Positions 21,901 through 32,175 of a DNA stretch of 64,000 nt are shown piece after piece. The stretch is taken from assembly GCF_001642475.1 (NCBI RefSeq), contig NW_019173979.1:1-64000 (forward strand). Reading direction: 5' to 3'. The position numbers and the translations under genes are program-made. The notes beneath the pieces are model-generated. The model was not told the DNA's origin. It made no database searches and saw nothing but the letters and a program-made list of their open reading frames with translations. This DNA comes from Fonsecaea monophora (Eukaryota; Ascomycota; Eurotiomycetes; Chaetothyriales; Herpotrichiellaceae). Numbering within the stretch: the first letter of the stretch is position 1; every line of letters starts with the position of its first letter.

Positions 21901-22953
21901 AATGTGTAACCCAGACGGTTGTCAAGGTCAGAGGCCCCAGCAGGTTTATCAGGATAAAAAGAGGTAATACTTACATTTATCGGACCCAACAGGTCGATCT
22001 GCGGACGCTGCTACAGACCGATGAGGCGCAACGGAAATTTGTCGAAGAAGAATTTGTCAACGTCTATTCATCCTGGATCTCAACGGCGTGGGATGAGCTG
22101 GAATGGAGCAAGGCGCATGAATTGCACATCCGCGACATTCTAATCAAGAGGAACGAGGCTGCGCGAATCTTTGAGAACAGCCAATGTCTGCATTGCAACC
22201 AGTTCTTGAAGCACTACGGCATGCAGCACGACGAATGGCTGATTCGAGAGAATATCCAATCCCTGAAAATGCTGATGTCTGACCAGAATTTGTCCTTGTT
22301 GCCGGACTACCAGCAGAGAACTGCAGTGTTGAAGGACCTCGGCTTCATCGACGAACAGTCTCGTGTCCAGCTGAAGGGCAAAGTGGCCTGCGAGATCCAC
22401 TCGGGAGACGAGCTTGTCATCACTGAGCTGATCCTGGAGAACGTGCTGGCATCGTAAGTGACGGGGAAAAGGGAGTCGGGTCAAGCGCAACCAGACTAAC
22501 GCACATCACAGGTTCGAGCCCGAAGAAATTGTAGCCCTCCTTTCGTCCTTTGTCTTTCAGGAGAAGACGGAAAGCGAACCACAGCTTAATGGGAACCTCG
22601 AACGTGGCAAGGAGGCCATCATCGAGATCTCCGAACGGGTCAACCACCACCAGATCTTGCACCAAGTGATTCTCTCATCCGACGACGCCAACGATTTCGT
22701 CTCGAGACAGCGGTTTGGGTTGGTCGAAGTCGTCTACGAATGGGCCAGGGGGATGTCGTTCAACCGCATCACCGACTTGACGGACGTGATGGAAGGCACC
22801 ATTGTCAGGGTCATCACCAGGCTAGATGAGACGTGTCGGGAAGTGATGAGCGCGGCGAGGCTGATTGGTGACCCCTCACTGTATGCGAAGATGGACAAGG
22901 CGCGGGAGTTGATCAGACGAGACGTGGTGTTTACTGCGAGCCTGTACATGTAG
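18980..22953 (+). CDS. SKI2: Ski2-type DExH RNA helicase (cytoplasmic exosome cofactor)
   Basis: There are three exons: 18980-21631, 21684-22453 and 22512-22953. The first intron is GT...TAG with a 'gactaa' branch; the second is GT...CAG with 'gactaac'. Splicing gives 1287 aa in one frame, the length of yeast Ski2. Helicase motifs seen: motif I 'AHTSAGKTVVAEYA' (GKT at 325-327), DEVH at 411-414 in 'FDEVHYVND', 'LLSATVPN', 'GIAVHHGGLLP', 'FATETFAMGLN' and 'QMAGRAGRRG'. Between the RecA-like domains, residues ~523-585 form an Arg/Gly-rich (RGG) linker. The C-terminal part has the exosome-associated DSHCT region ('FVEEEFVNVYSSWISTAW', and 'FEPEEIVALLSSFVFQEK' across the second splice). With Ski3 and Ski8 it would unwind mRNAs for 3'-5' decay and support nonstop and antiviral RNA turnover. 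Mtr4 is excluded by the N-terminal domain and total length. Confidence 0.95.
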
Positions 22954-23448
22954 GAATCACGCGACACGATCAGATGATAGATAGTTATGGTTGTCTAGAT
23001 TTGTCGAGTACAAGACGGGTAAACATGAGCAGGTGGAATCTCACAAGACGGTCAAGAAGGCTAGAGATTACTACGCTTCTACCTGGTACGAGCCTCAGAT
23101 ATCAGAAAGAGCATGTGGTGGATTGCATTCCATCCTTTGTCAGTGTCTGGGTGTCTGGGCTCGCTGGGTCACGTAACTCGATCCGGTCTTGGACTTGTAG
23201 GAATAAGACGGACAAGTCCGTCACCATCACATCCTCCAGGTCATATCTTCATCCAGACAGAGAGTCTTTGATTGATACAACACGAAAGGGCGTCTACCAG
23301 ATAAAGAACAAGAATACTCACTCTACCTTTCAAGCCCATCCATCAATCAGTCTGTCTGTCGGTCTGTCTGTCAACCAGTCAGCCACCGAGAAATCGTGTC
23401 CAAGCGAGTCCTTTGTTTGATATACAACTTCAACTCCAACTCTAAGCC
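22954..23448. other. Intergenic/5' UTR with TCTG repeats upstream of the MBL gene
   Basis: This separates SKI2 from the MBL-fold gene on the same strand. It contains a degenerate (TCTG)n run at about 23350-23376 shortly before the start codon. No coding content is seen. Confidence 0.4.
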
Positions 23449-25169
23449 ATGGCGGCTGGTTTCGCTGGTGCAGGCGCAGGCCCAAAACTCAGCACGTCAG
23501 ACGACCTGCTGATCTGCTGTGCGTGCGGCGCGCAGTACGACGTGGACAAAGACGCGAGTAGGGATAAGAATGAGTGTCGGATCTGCGAGGTATGTGTGAC
23601 GCCCAGGTCTGGCCCTGGCCCTGCCCTGGCCCTGGGCATTGGCTTTGACCCTGGCACTGCCACTGTCTGATTGAGTCCTGTCGTGTCTGCCTGTTCCCTT
23701 TCTGCGATTTGTACCACCCCCGAAGAGGGAGAGGGAGAAGGGGTTGTCTGTTGTGTTTCTTATTCAGAACAGCCAGCCTTGGGCCATGTACATCCGTCGC
23801 TCGCTCTCATACCCTTGAGACTCTGTGGCCATGAACACCCATTCACGATCATAACCGCCTCTCCATAGGACCCCAGACAATTCGTTCCCCCTTCAGGCCA
23901 AGCGTTCACGACACTGCGCAAGCTCAAAGAGGGACCCTACACGAACGTCTTTGAGGTGTGCGACCACAACGATACCGTCGTCGAGATCCACACCGAACCA
24001 AAGGTACGTTTCTCCACCCTATCTACATACATACACACGGACGGACAGACGTATGTCTGTACCTCTGTATCTGTCTACCTTGGTATCTGCCTGGGTATCT
24101 ACTTGGGTATATGGATATTTATCCGGGTATATATCATCCCGTACCTCTCCTACTACCATGTATTGACCGAGCACGGGCTGTGTGATAGTTCGGAATCGGC
24201 CAGGGAGCGCGCCTGATCAGGACACCCAACGGCAATGTCCTCTGGGACTTGGTGGCGTATTTGGACCAGGATACCGTGGACAAGGTACGTTCGTACGTTC
24301 ATTACCTGGTCACTGCTCGAGGAACATAAAGAAACAGATATGGATTGAAGGTTGATGCATAAAGCCTGGCAGATTACCGAGCTGGGCGGGTTGAAATTCA
24401 TCGTCATTTCACATCCGCATTTTTATACGTAAGACAGACCTTAACCTGTCAAGTCTCGGGTCTCTCTACCAGGCTTGAGGGTCGTCCTGTGGTATTCTTC
24501 AATGCTGACAACGCCTCCGCAAATCCCTCAGAACCTGGGCCGACTGGTCGTCTACATTCAATTGCCCCGTGTACATGACCGAGGTCGACTCGGTCTGGGC
24601 CAACAGAAAAGACACGCCGTCGGCAACTCTAAAACTTTTAACAGAACCCAGCACGGAGCTCCTCCCGGGCCTCACGTCGGTCATCTGCGGAGGCCACTTC
24701 CCCGGCAGCCAGGTCCTGCACTCGCTCCCGCCAAACACGCCCGTCCCGACGCTCTTCGTCGCAGACACCATCTTCGCGGTGCAGTCGAGCCACAATCCCG
24801 ACCCGGGCAAGCGGAGTGATACCATCTCGTACCAGTTCCTCTGGAGCATTCCCAACTTTATCCCCCTGCCGCCGGAAGAGGTGCTCAAGATCTGGAGGGC
24901 GCTCAAGCCGTTGGAGTTCAAGGCAACTTATGGTGTCATGGCCAAAATCACCAATGTTTGTGAGTCTGCTTCATCCTTCTCTTTTGTTGTGACCCCCTGC
25001 AGCCTGACTTCGAGAACACATCGCTGATCGTTTCGGGCCGTCGTTATTTTCGTTAGTCGAGAAACCCGGACAGAGTCTGAGTCTCAAGGGGAGGTTGCTC
25101 CAGAGCGCCAAAATCGCCGTCAAAGCAATGGGGTATTCGGACCATGCCATTTTCGCCGAGGAGCTGTGA
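23449..25169 (+). CDS. Metallo-beta-lactamase-fold hydrolase, fungal uncharacterised
   Basis: I read six exons: 23449-23589, 23869-24003, 24189-24284, 24373-24428, 24532-24959 and 25057-25169. Together they make 322 aa ending at TGA 25169, and all junctions are GT-AG and frame-consistent. The N-terminus carries a zinc-ribbon-like pair of Cys motifs ('LICCACGAQYD', 'ECRIC'). Then come 'DPRQFVPPSGQAFTTL', 'FGIGQGARLI', the metal-site segment 'VISHPHFYTTWADW', 'VICGGHFPGSQVLH', 'FVADTIFAVQSSHNPDP' and 'WSIPNFIPLPPEEVLKIW'. This is the order of a fungal MBL family related to plant and bacterial MBL proteins of unknown substrate. The usual HxHxDH is replaced by a HPHxYxT-type sequence, so the metal site may be atypical. 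The ends of the MBL gene and NSA2 converge 96 bp apart. The hydrolase fold is confident; the substrate is unknown. Confidence 0.82.
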
Positions 25170-25265
25170 ATGATGAAGAGCCGCTGGAGGAACGTAGGAC
25201 ACATGGGTGGGTGATTCGCCCTTTCCATCCATCTGATCATGTTGAACGCATGGCATCCGTACTTT

Positions 25266-26051
25266 TCAGACCAAAAGAACTGCATTCAAACATCCGTCAC
25301 GGCTAGGATCGTTCGTTACCTGCGCGTACTTCCCCCACACCACTTTCCCACCGGTTGTGACCAGTCCCAGCTCCGACACATTGACCTCAATAACAGTGCC
25401 CTTGGTCAGCACACCCAACTGCGTGTAGAGTGGATTTTGTGGGTTCTTCTTGACGCTGATTATGGGTAACTGCACCGTGACGCCCAACTCAGGATGTGTG
25501 ACATTGGCCTTTTTGTACCGGAGACCCATGGGGCGAATGAAGCGCTCGTATTTGACGGGCCGTCTGGTGAAATCGGGCCCGACAAAGGTCGGCTGCGTGA
25601 TCATTCTCTTCCAGCTCTTCTTGGCCGTCTTCTTTCCCGTCTTGACCACCTTGAACATCTCCTCCTCGCTGATGCCCTTGACCTTGGGCAGCGGCACCGA
25701 GAACTTGGCCGCCTTCTCGGCCCGTTTGTTCTTGATCGCGCTGGAGAGTGCTTTGGCCTGGTTGGCTTGGGATCGGTCGAGCAGGTAACCGGGCAGGGGC
25801 GTCGATGAGGGTTCGTTCGGTGCAGCCGACTTGACGTCTCGCTCCTCCTGCGCCTTGATAGCCTTTCTCATCTGTATCTTCTCCGCGTGTCGCTTCTTCT
25901 GGTGCAACTTCGCTCGCAGGCCGCGCAGGTTCTGCGCCTTCTCGGACATGGCGTGCCCTTCACGGGCCTCTCGCTTTCGTACTCGCTCATCGTGGTCGAG
26001 CCGCTTGCCGTGCTGTTTCTGCCAGCGTTCGATGTACTCGTTCTGAGGCAT
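25266..26051 (-). CDS. NSA2: 60S ribosome assembly factor Nsa2
   Basis: This is a 261-aa protein, the length of yeast Nsa2, with no intron. I place the start at the ATG at 26051 ('MPQNEYIERWQKQHGKRLDH'), which matches the invariant N-terminus of the family; the frame stays open upstream but only into non-conserved sequence. Conserved blocks include 'RKREAREGHAMSEKAQ', 'KFSVPLPKVKGISEEEMFKV', 'SWKRMITQPTFVGPDFTRRP', 'KKANVTHPELGVTVQLPI' and 'GGKVVWGKYAQVTNDPSRDG'. Nsa2 acts in the nucleus/nucleolus in pre-60S maturation (27S pre-rRNA processing, together with Nog1/Nog2 and Rsa4). Its upstream region has an A/T core resembling an RRPE element ('aaaaattt', near 26200). Confidence 0.95.
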   Translation of the reverse strand: MPQNEYIERWQKQHGKRLDHDERVRKREAREGHAMSEKAQNLRGLRAKLHQKKRHAEKIQMRKAIKAQEERDVKSAAPNEPSSTPLPGYLLDRSQANQAKALSSAIKNKRAEKAAKFSVPLPKVKGISEEEMFKVVKTGKKTAKKSWKRMITQPTFVGPDFTRRPVKYERFIRPMGLRYKKANVTHPELGVTVQLPIISVKKNPQNPLYTQLGVLTKGTVIEVNVSELGLVTTGGKVVWGKYAQVTNDPSRDGCLNAVLLV

Positions 26052-27957
26052 GGTGGATTTGTTCTCGTTGGAAACAAAGGTGTTGGTGCAAGAGCAGGAG
26101 CAGTAGCAGTTGTGCTGTATCGTTAGGCCAACCGAGTCGCTCACTCACTCGCTCTGCGTACAATGTACAGAAAAAGTTTCGGTGAATCAACTGCCCGCAA
26201 AAATTTCCAGGGTGGGGGCTAGTAATCGTGGTCACGTGTGCCAAGGCGAGCAGCCAAATCGACAGAGTCGGAGAACTTTCTCTTCTAGGACAAGTCAGGC
26301 AAGTTGGCTGGTTTGTGGATGGTCTGGATGAGCCTGCCTCGCTTGAAGGTCGCTGGCTGCCTAACCAACCTACGAATGCAAGGCGGACCAACCACCTCGA
26401 GCACAGCGCACCATGCGCTGATCGGAGAAGTCTTTCAACGACACTAGCACCATTCAGACAACAAGCCAGCCAACTCAGTAATGCGATGGTGGCAAAGACC
26501 CTACACTCCCAGCCTCCCTGGCCCCCCCTTGCTACCTCGTCGCCCTTTTCCTTCAAGTAAGCAAAAAGAAGTCCGCCAACCCCGTAGCTTGCCCCGTCGG
26601 ACAGATGCATCCGTAATCCACGTGGAGTACCTCGTACTCTCACATCACGCATATCAGGCCAACCAAGTCTTGCGGCAAGGTTGACAAGCTCTGCCAATGC
26701 TACTGCCAATGTCGGACGCGGTTCCACCGAGTACTTTGACATCCTTTTTTGTTGGGGGACAGAGGAAAGTGTCAACCTCGACATTATCCCTCACGATTTA
26801 TCCAAGTACGAGGTTATGACAACATGTCCTCGACATGACAATTCTGCTTTCTGAGGCGTTTGTTGCAACAGAGCAGCCTCTAATGTAAAAAACAATCTTT
26901 TGATCCTGACAACAAAAACTGAATCACTCTTAATCATCTGAGAATGAATGCGTGACGTATTTCTTGGAATTTTGAATAAACCCAGGCCAGGAATTTGTCT
27001 CTTTTGATTTCGAGTTCTACATCCAAGCGCCAACAAATGGAGTGTCATTATTCCGTCCGAGGGAATTAATTACCTAGTTGAGAAGAGTAGGTGCTCGTGA
27101 TGCTGGACCAAGGAACTAGTCGGACGGTTGCAGCCAGTGCAGCCAGCCTTTGGGCTGGGGAATCGAATGTGTACCTCGAATAAGCGAATCAACGTATTGG
27201 TGTGTTGGCAACTCTCTTGGGCAAGGCGCATGGTGTTCCACACAACTTACGAGGTTTGAGCAAAAGGTACGGTTCTCTCGACTTACAATCAGTCTGCGAA
27301 GCCCATGTCAAGGCTTGTTTCCTTGCCAGGGCCCAAATACAGCACGAACTGACAACGGAAAGAGTCGTAGGGTAAAGAAACGGGCGAGAGAGGCGTGTTT
27401 TTACTCATCGAGTTTGCGGTCTTTCGAAGTTGTTGAGGGCCTACACAGACTCCCGGCCTAAAGATCTCAATGGCAGCCCAGATCAAGCAGATTGCTCAAA
27501 ATTGATGTCTGTGCTGAGCGTACTGGAGTTGCAATAAGTTTCAATGCGAGGGAACGGAACCTGCGCCATTCCTAACATACTCGTCGCAAGCCCAACAACC
27601 TCCTTCGGAGGTGAGGGTCCGTCTGCCTTGTTTACCAGGGTTTTGACAGCGCCCCCTCTATTCTCGTCAATGTAATCAAGGAGGAGATACGGACTTCCCT
27701 TTCGCAGCCGCTGTAATGTGGGGACAAACTTCGGAAGTTAGAGGACGGCCGAGCCAGGACAATAAGTAGCACCTAAGGAAATAGAAGAAACGGTGGTTCG
27801 ATGGAAATGAACTGTCAGGACTGTGTGAGCAGAAGATACCAAATCGGGCACATTGAGTACATGCACACTGTCCAGTGTCAATAACGAAACTGGAGAGGTG
27901 ATAAGTCGGCACGTCTGGACATTACTGATGCGTCAATGCGGCTTCGCGATTCAAGCT

Positions 27958-27965
27958 CCACGGAG
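27958..27965 (-). promoter_or_regulatory. NirA-type octamer upstream of niaD
   Basis: CCACGGAG on the plus strand is CTCCGTGG on the minus strand and fits the CTCCGHGG consensus of the nitrate regulator NirA. It is 670 bp from the niaD ATG, so chance occurrence is possible. A one-mismatch copy (TTCCGCGG) lies nearer the gene at 28292-28299. Confidence 0.35.
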
Positions 27966-28228
27966 GAGGATGAAGAACATCTCTTTGAGCCTGATAGAGA
28001 CGACTTCATCTCTCGCTGGCATTCTCGCCTACACGCAGGGATGCTGGTTCAAAGTCCCAACATGAACGGCGCAGTTGGAGGGGTCGGTGCACTAGGCTTC
28101 TTTAGGCCACTGCATCACGTGAAACATGAACAAAGGCTGCGGTGCTGTCCGATGATTCTGTCTGACAAATTTGGGATCTAGGTAAGGTCATTACCGCCCA
28201 AAATAGTCTAACCTTATGAGGAAAGGTA

Positions 28229-28238
28229 CGATAGATAA
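28229..28238 (+). promoter_or_regulatory. Paired GATA (AreA-type) sites upstream of niaD
   Basis: The sequence CGATAGATAA contains two overlapping HGATAR matches (28229-28234 and 28233-28238) about 400 bp before the niaD start. GATA factors of the AreA/Nit2 type release nitrogen catabolite repression of nitrate genes. Confidence 0.5.
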
Positions 28239-28634
28239 GCGGAAGGCACAGCATCTCCTCGCAATAACATCACACGTTGATCCCGCGATCGTTCCGCGGA
28301 TCTTCCTCGCTTCATTTCTTGCAGGCTCGCTCTACACAGATTGCTTTGCTATTCTTCCTTCTAGATTTCGAACAGGTGTGGCGATTCAATAATGGAATTA
28401 GAAGAAAGAAATCCCACTGCTGACGCAGGACCCTGGGGAGGGGCCTCGCCAGCTCATGGTTGTCTTATGATGCCCTCGTACAACCTAAACCGATGGCCAT
28501 CGTGCCTTGGACCATCCTGAGGCCCTTTTCCCATCCTTTCCAATGTCTCGCTAGAGTCACAATTCTTACAGACCACGAGAGAGCCAGATATTCGTCGGAG
28601 CTCCTCCATCGTCATCCTCTCGCTCGATGCCGAG

Positions 28635-31280
28635 ATGGAAGAACTAAATACAGACAGCCAGGGCGTCCCCGAACGGATCGAAGAAGCAGACATTCGGCTC
28701 GTCAAAGATGTTCTGCCACCTTCGCCGCCATTAACCAACGGTAGCATGTCAGAGCTGGACGGCGGAAAACTAGATATACCACTTCCACCTCCGACCGTTG
28801 CCCCTACCAAAGTCCTGGACCTCGACTTGAAGACACCGGATAGCCATGTACCGCGTGACCCGAGACTGATCAGACTGACCGGAGTCCACCCATTCAATGT
28901 CGAAGCACCCCTCACAGAACTATTCAGCGAAGGTTTCCTGACAAGTCCGGAACTGTTTTATGTCAGGAACCATGGCGCTGTACCGCAGGTCAAGGACGAA
29001 GATATTATTGACTGGCAATTTACAGTGGAAGGGCTGGTGGACAAACCGATGACAATATCACTGAAAGAGTTGATGACCGAATACGAGCAAGTGACGTATC
29101 CAATCACCCTCGTGTGTGCTGGGAATCGAAGAAAGGAACAGAACATGGTCCGAAAGAGCAAAGGGTTCTCTTGGGGCGCCGCTGGACTCTCGACGGCTCT
29201 CTTCACCGGCGTCGTCATGTCCGATGTCATCAGAAGAGCGAGGCCCATGCGGAATGCTAGGTATGTCTGTATGGAAGGCGCCGACAGACTTCCCAATGGA
29301 TTCTATGGCACATCTGTCAAGTTGAACTGGGCCTTGGACGCCAATCGCGGCTTCATGCTCGCTTACAAGATGAACGGCGAGACACTCCGACCGGATCACG
29401 GCAAGCCTTTGCGTGCAGTGATCCCCGGCCAGATCGGAGGTCGGTCTGTCAAATGGCTGAAGAAGCTGATTGTCACAGATGCACCAAGTGACAACTGGTA
29501 TCACATCTACGACAACCGGGTCCTGCCGACCATGATTTCTCCTGAAGAGGCGGCAAGCAATACGAATTGGTGGATGGATGAACGGTATGCCATCTACGAC
29601 CTTAGTCCCAACTCTGTCATCTGTTTCCCCCAGCACGAGGAGCGGCTGTGCCTGAACCGAGTCCCTCACACCTACAGAGCCAAAGGATATGCCTATAGTG
29701 GAGGTGGCCGCCGCATCACACGGGTTGAGATCTCACTGGACAAAGGCAAAACGTGGCGGCTGGCAGAAATTGACTACGTCGAGGACCGTTACCGACGCGT
29801 GGAGAAAGATCTGTTTGGGGGCCGGCTTGACATGTCGTGGCGCGAAACGTGCTTTTGCTGGTGTTTCTGGTCGATCAGTCTACTCACTGACGAACTCGCC
29901 AGAGCAAAAGACATCCTCGTGCGTTCAATGGACGAAAGCATGAATGTTCAACCACGCGACATGTACTGGTCTGTTCTTGGGATGATGAATAACCCGTGGT
30001 TCCGTGTCACGATCACCCTAGATGGCGAGCACCTCCTCTTCGAACACCCGACCCAGCCTGCACTAATGCCTGGCGGCTGGATGGAAAGGGTCAAGAAGTC
30101 CGGGGGGAACTTGGCCAACGGCTTTTGGGGGGAGAGACTTGACGGTGAAGAACCAACGATCTCCGTCGAAGAACAGGCCAAGGAAATCTCTATGGTCAAG
30201 GAAGGTCTTAAGAACCCTGTCACCATCGACGAGCTTCAGAAACATGGCACCGAGCAACAGCCCTGGTTCGTGGTAAAGGGCGAAGTGTATGACGGCACGG
30301 CATTCCTGAAGGAGCACCCAGGTGGAGCACAAAGTATCATCTCGGCGGCGGGATCAGACAGTACCGAGGAGTTTCTCGCAATCCACAGCGAAACAGCCAA
30401 GGCTATGATGCCCAAGTATCATGTCGGCTCACTTGATGACGCCGCCAAAGCTGCTTTGATGGCGGGCGAGATTGAGGTCGAGCAGTCTGCTAAACCTGCC
30501 GATGTCTTCCTGAATGCCAAAGCATGGAAGAAGGCTATCCTCCGCAGCAAGCGAGTTGTTTCTGGGGATACTCGTATCTTTACTTACACATTGGAGCATC
30601 CAGAGCAACGCCTCGGCTTACCCGTCGGTCAACATCTCATGGTGAGGCTCCGAGACCCCGTCACCCGCGAAGCCATCATACGCAGTTATACTCCCATCTC
30701 GGATATCAACGACCAGGGTTTCGTGGAGGTACTCGTTAAAGTGTACTTTGCAAATACAGGCCGCGCGGGTGGCCAGATGTCCCTGGCGATGGATGCTCTG
30801 CCCATTGGACATTTCGTCGAGATGAAGGGACCGATCGGCAAGTTCGAGTACGTTGGCCGTGGCAAATGTCTCGTATACGAGCAGGAGAGGATTGTCGACT
30901 CGTTCATCATGATCTGTGGAGGAAGTGGAATCACGCCCATCTATCAAGTCTTCCGGGCCATCGTTCGAGACCCCGAGGACAAGACGCAGTGCACCATCTT
31001 TGACGGGAATCGGTTTTTCGAGGATATTTTGTGCCGAAAAGAGCTCGACGCTTTGCTGATGGGGAATGAGCACAGATGTAGAGTCCTGCATACGCTTACC
31101 AACCCGCCCAGAGACTGGACGGGCTTGAGAGGACGCATCACCGGCCAGTTGGTTCTCGATCACTCTACCAGAACAGATGGAACGCTGATACTCATATGTG
31201 GTCCAGAGGCGATGGAGAAGACCATGCGTGAAGCGCTGCTGGAGCAGGGTTGGCGTGATGACCAAGTGATGGTCTTTTAA
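28635..31280 (+). CDS. niaD: Nitrate reductase (NADPH), assimilatory
   Basis: The enzyme reduces nitrate to nitrite in the cytosol. The frame encodes 881 aa from ATG 28635 with no intron. Domain order: Mo-pterin sulfite-oxidase-type domain (residues ~85-330, Mo-ligand Cys161 in 'VCAGNRRKEQN'); dimerisation domain (~350-490, 'RETCFCWCFWS', 'MNNPWFRVTI'); cytochrome b5 (~530-605, heme ligands His561 of 'HPGG' and His584 of 'IHSET'); FAD domain ('RSYTPIS', residues 683-689); NADPH domain ('ICGGSGITPIYQV' from ~760; 'LICGPEAM' near the end; terminal 'MVF'). All cofactor residues are present, so it should be active. It lies head to tail with niiA, 895 bp upstream. GATA and NirA-like sites upstream suggest control by AreA and NirA. 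Confidence 0.97.
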   Translation: MEELNTDSQGVPERIEEADIRLVKDVLPPSPPLTNGSMSELDGGKLDIPLPPPTVAPTKVLDLDLKTPDSHVPRDPRLIRLTGVHPFNVEAPLTELFSEGFLTSPELFYVRNHGAVPQVKDEDIIDWQFTVEGLVDKPMTISLKELMTEYEQVTYPITLVCAGNRRKEQNMVRKSKGFSWGAAGLSTALFTGVVMSDVIRRARPMRNARYVCMEGADRLPNGFYGTSVKLNWALDANRGFMLAYKMNGETLRPDHGKPLRAVIPGQIGGRSVKWLKKLIVTDAPSDNWYHIYDNRVLPTMISPEEAASNTNWWMDERYAIYDLSPNSVICFPQHEERLCLNRVPHTYRAKGYAYSGGGRRITRVEISLDKGKTWRLAEIDYVEDRYRRVEKDLFGGRLDMSWRETCFCWCFWSISLLTDELARAKDILVRSMDESMNVQPRDMYWSVLGMMNNPWFRVTITLDGEHLLFEHPTQPALMPGGWMERVKKSGGNLANGFWGERLDGEEPTISVEEQAKEISMVKEGLKNPVTIDELQKHGTEQQPWFVVKGEVYDGTAFLKEHPGGAQSIISAAGSDSTEEFLAIHSETAKAMMPKYHVGSLDDAAKAALMAGEIEVEQSAKPADVFLNAKAWKKAILRSKRVVSGDTRIFTYTLEHPEQRLGLPVGQHLMVRLRDPVTREAIIRSYTPISDINDQGFVEVLVKVYFANTGRAGGQMSLAMDALPIGHFVEMKGPIGKFEYVGRGKCLVYEQERIVDSFIMICGGSGITPIYQVFRAIVRDPEDKTQCTIFDGNRFFEDILCRKELDALLMGNEHRCRVLHTLTNPPRDWTGLRGRITGQLVLDHSTRTDGTLILICGPEAMEKTMREALLEQGWRDDQVMVF

Positions 31281-32175
31281 AAGTTTGCGTTGTCACCGAT
31301 CAGGATTGGCAGGACAATGTCATTGCGCAGGGCAGGCTGCACTCCCATAGGTGATTCTAGGCCATCTACCAGGTCGTACTCCGCATGTTCAAGATAAATT
31401 CTGAGAGCACGGGCAGATTCTAAGAAGATAAATAACCAGCATGGAGAGACACTGAGCGGACATGACAATCTCACGTGATGGGAAATATCTTCGAGGTGTT
31501 TCTATCATACCATTACATTACGGTAATTTTTACTGACCGTGACAGCGCCAATGTATTAATCAAGACATGCTAGTCAGCATGTTATCGCAACGTCTCACAA
31601 CCACTCAAGTCTCGACTTTTCTCCCCTTCTCCAGCCCCGGTCTTCTTATCTCTCACGCTCCACCACCTCTCGTCAAATCTCCAAGGACCATGGAGAAAGC
31701 CATGGTCAACATCTCTGTTCGCGGTCTCGCAGTCGCTCCTGTCCGTGCTTGTGCGGACGGCTCAATGACGATAGAAAATGACAATGTGATAATTCGCCAT
31801 TGGCTGTTGCAGAACACTCCAATTGGGACTGGGAGCAGCAGTTCCTTGCCTGGGATCTACGTCCCCAAGTCTCGCTGATAGGCTGACGTTTCCACCCTCC
31901 CAGCTCCCAGTGAATATTACCCAAGGCCCCCGCGGAGATCGTGGTCTCTGTGGGTTGCGGCGTCGCGTCACCGATCTGGGAACATGGCAAGCTGAGATCA
32001 GGTCGGCTTGTGGACGAGTTTCTTTCTTTTCTCTGACATTCTTCTATTACCTGATGTGACATTCTTACTTGAAGCAGAGCATTTGTATCCTGAAAAATGC
32101 GACCGCGTTGACTTACTCGCAGTTGTGCATTATCCGAAGGGTATCAACCGAGCAGGCTGAAGAGAAGTGGACAAC
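31281..32175. promoter_or_regulatory. niaD-niiA intergenic region, promoter of niiA with GATA sites
   Basis: HGATAR matches are present at 31392-31397, 31426-31431, 31646-31651 (minus), 31769-31774, 31787-31792 and 31876-31881, together with the NirA octamer listed separately. No gene is present. The density of GATA sites and the octamer 240 bp before the start fit a nitrate-inducible, ammonium-repressible promoter. Confidence 0.6.
31930..31937 (-). promoter_or_regulatory. NirA binding octamer upstream of niiA
   Basis: CCGCGGAG on the plus strand reads CTCCGCGG on the minus strand, a perfect CTCCGHGG match. It lies about 240 bp before the niiA ATG and about 50 bp from a TGATAG GATA site, the close pairing known for NirA/AreA co-activation. 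Confidence 0.6.

Larger units (their letters stand above)
26052..28634. other. Intergenic 2.6 kb between NSA2 and niaD (divergent promoters)
   Basis: No protein with recognisable content is found on either strand. The distal part serves niaD: it has GATA sites at 28229-28238 and a NirA-type octamer at 27958-27965. A leader open frame of 42 codons (ATG 28392, TGA 28520) and a second very short upstream ATG frame lie before the niaD start. The middle (26600-27900) shows nothing I can name. Confidence 0.5.

Noticed and set aside
25987..26784. 265-codon minus-strand frame upstream of NSA2
   Set aside because: It overlaps the NSA2 start in another frame and has no recognisable domain; it is taken as chance in the promoter region.
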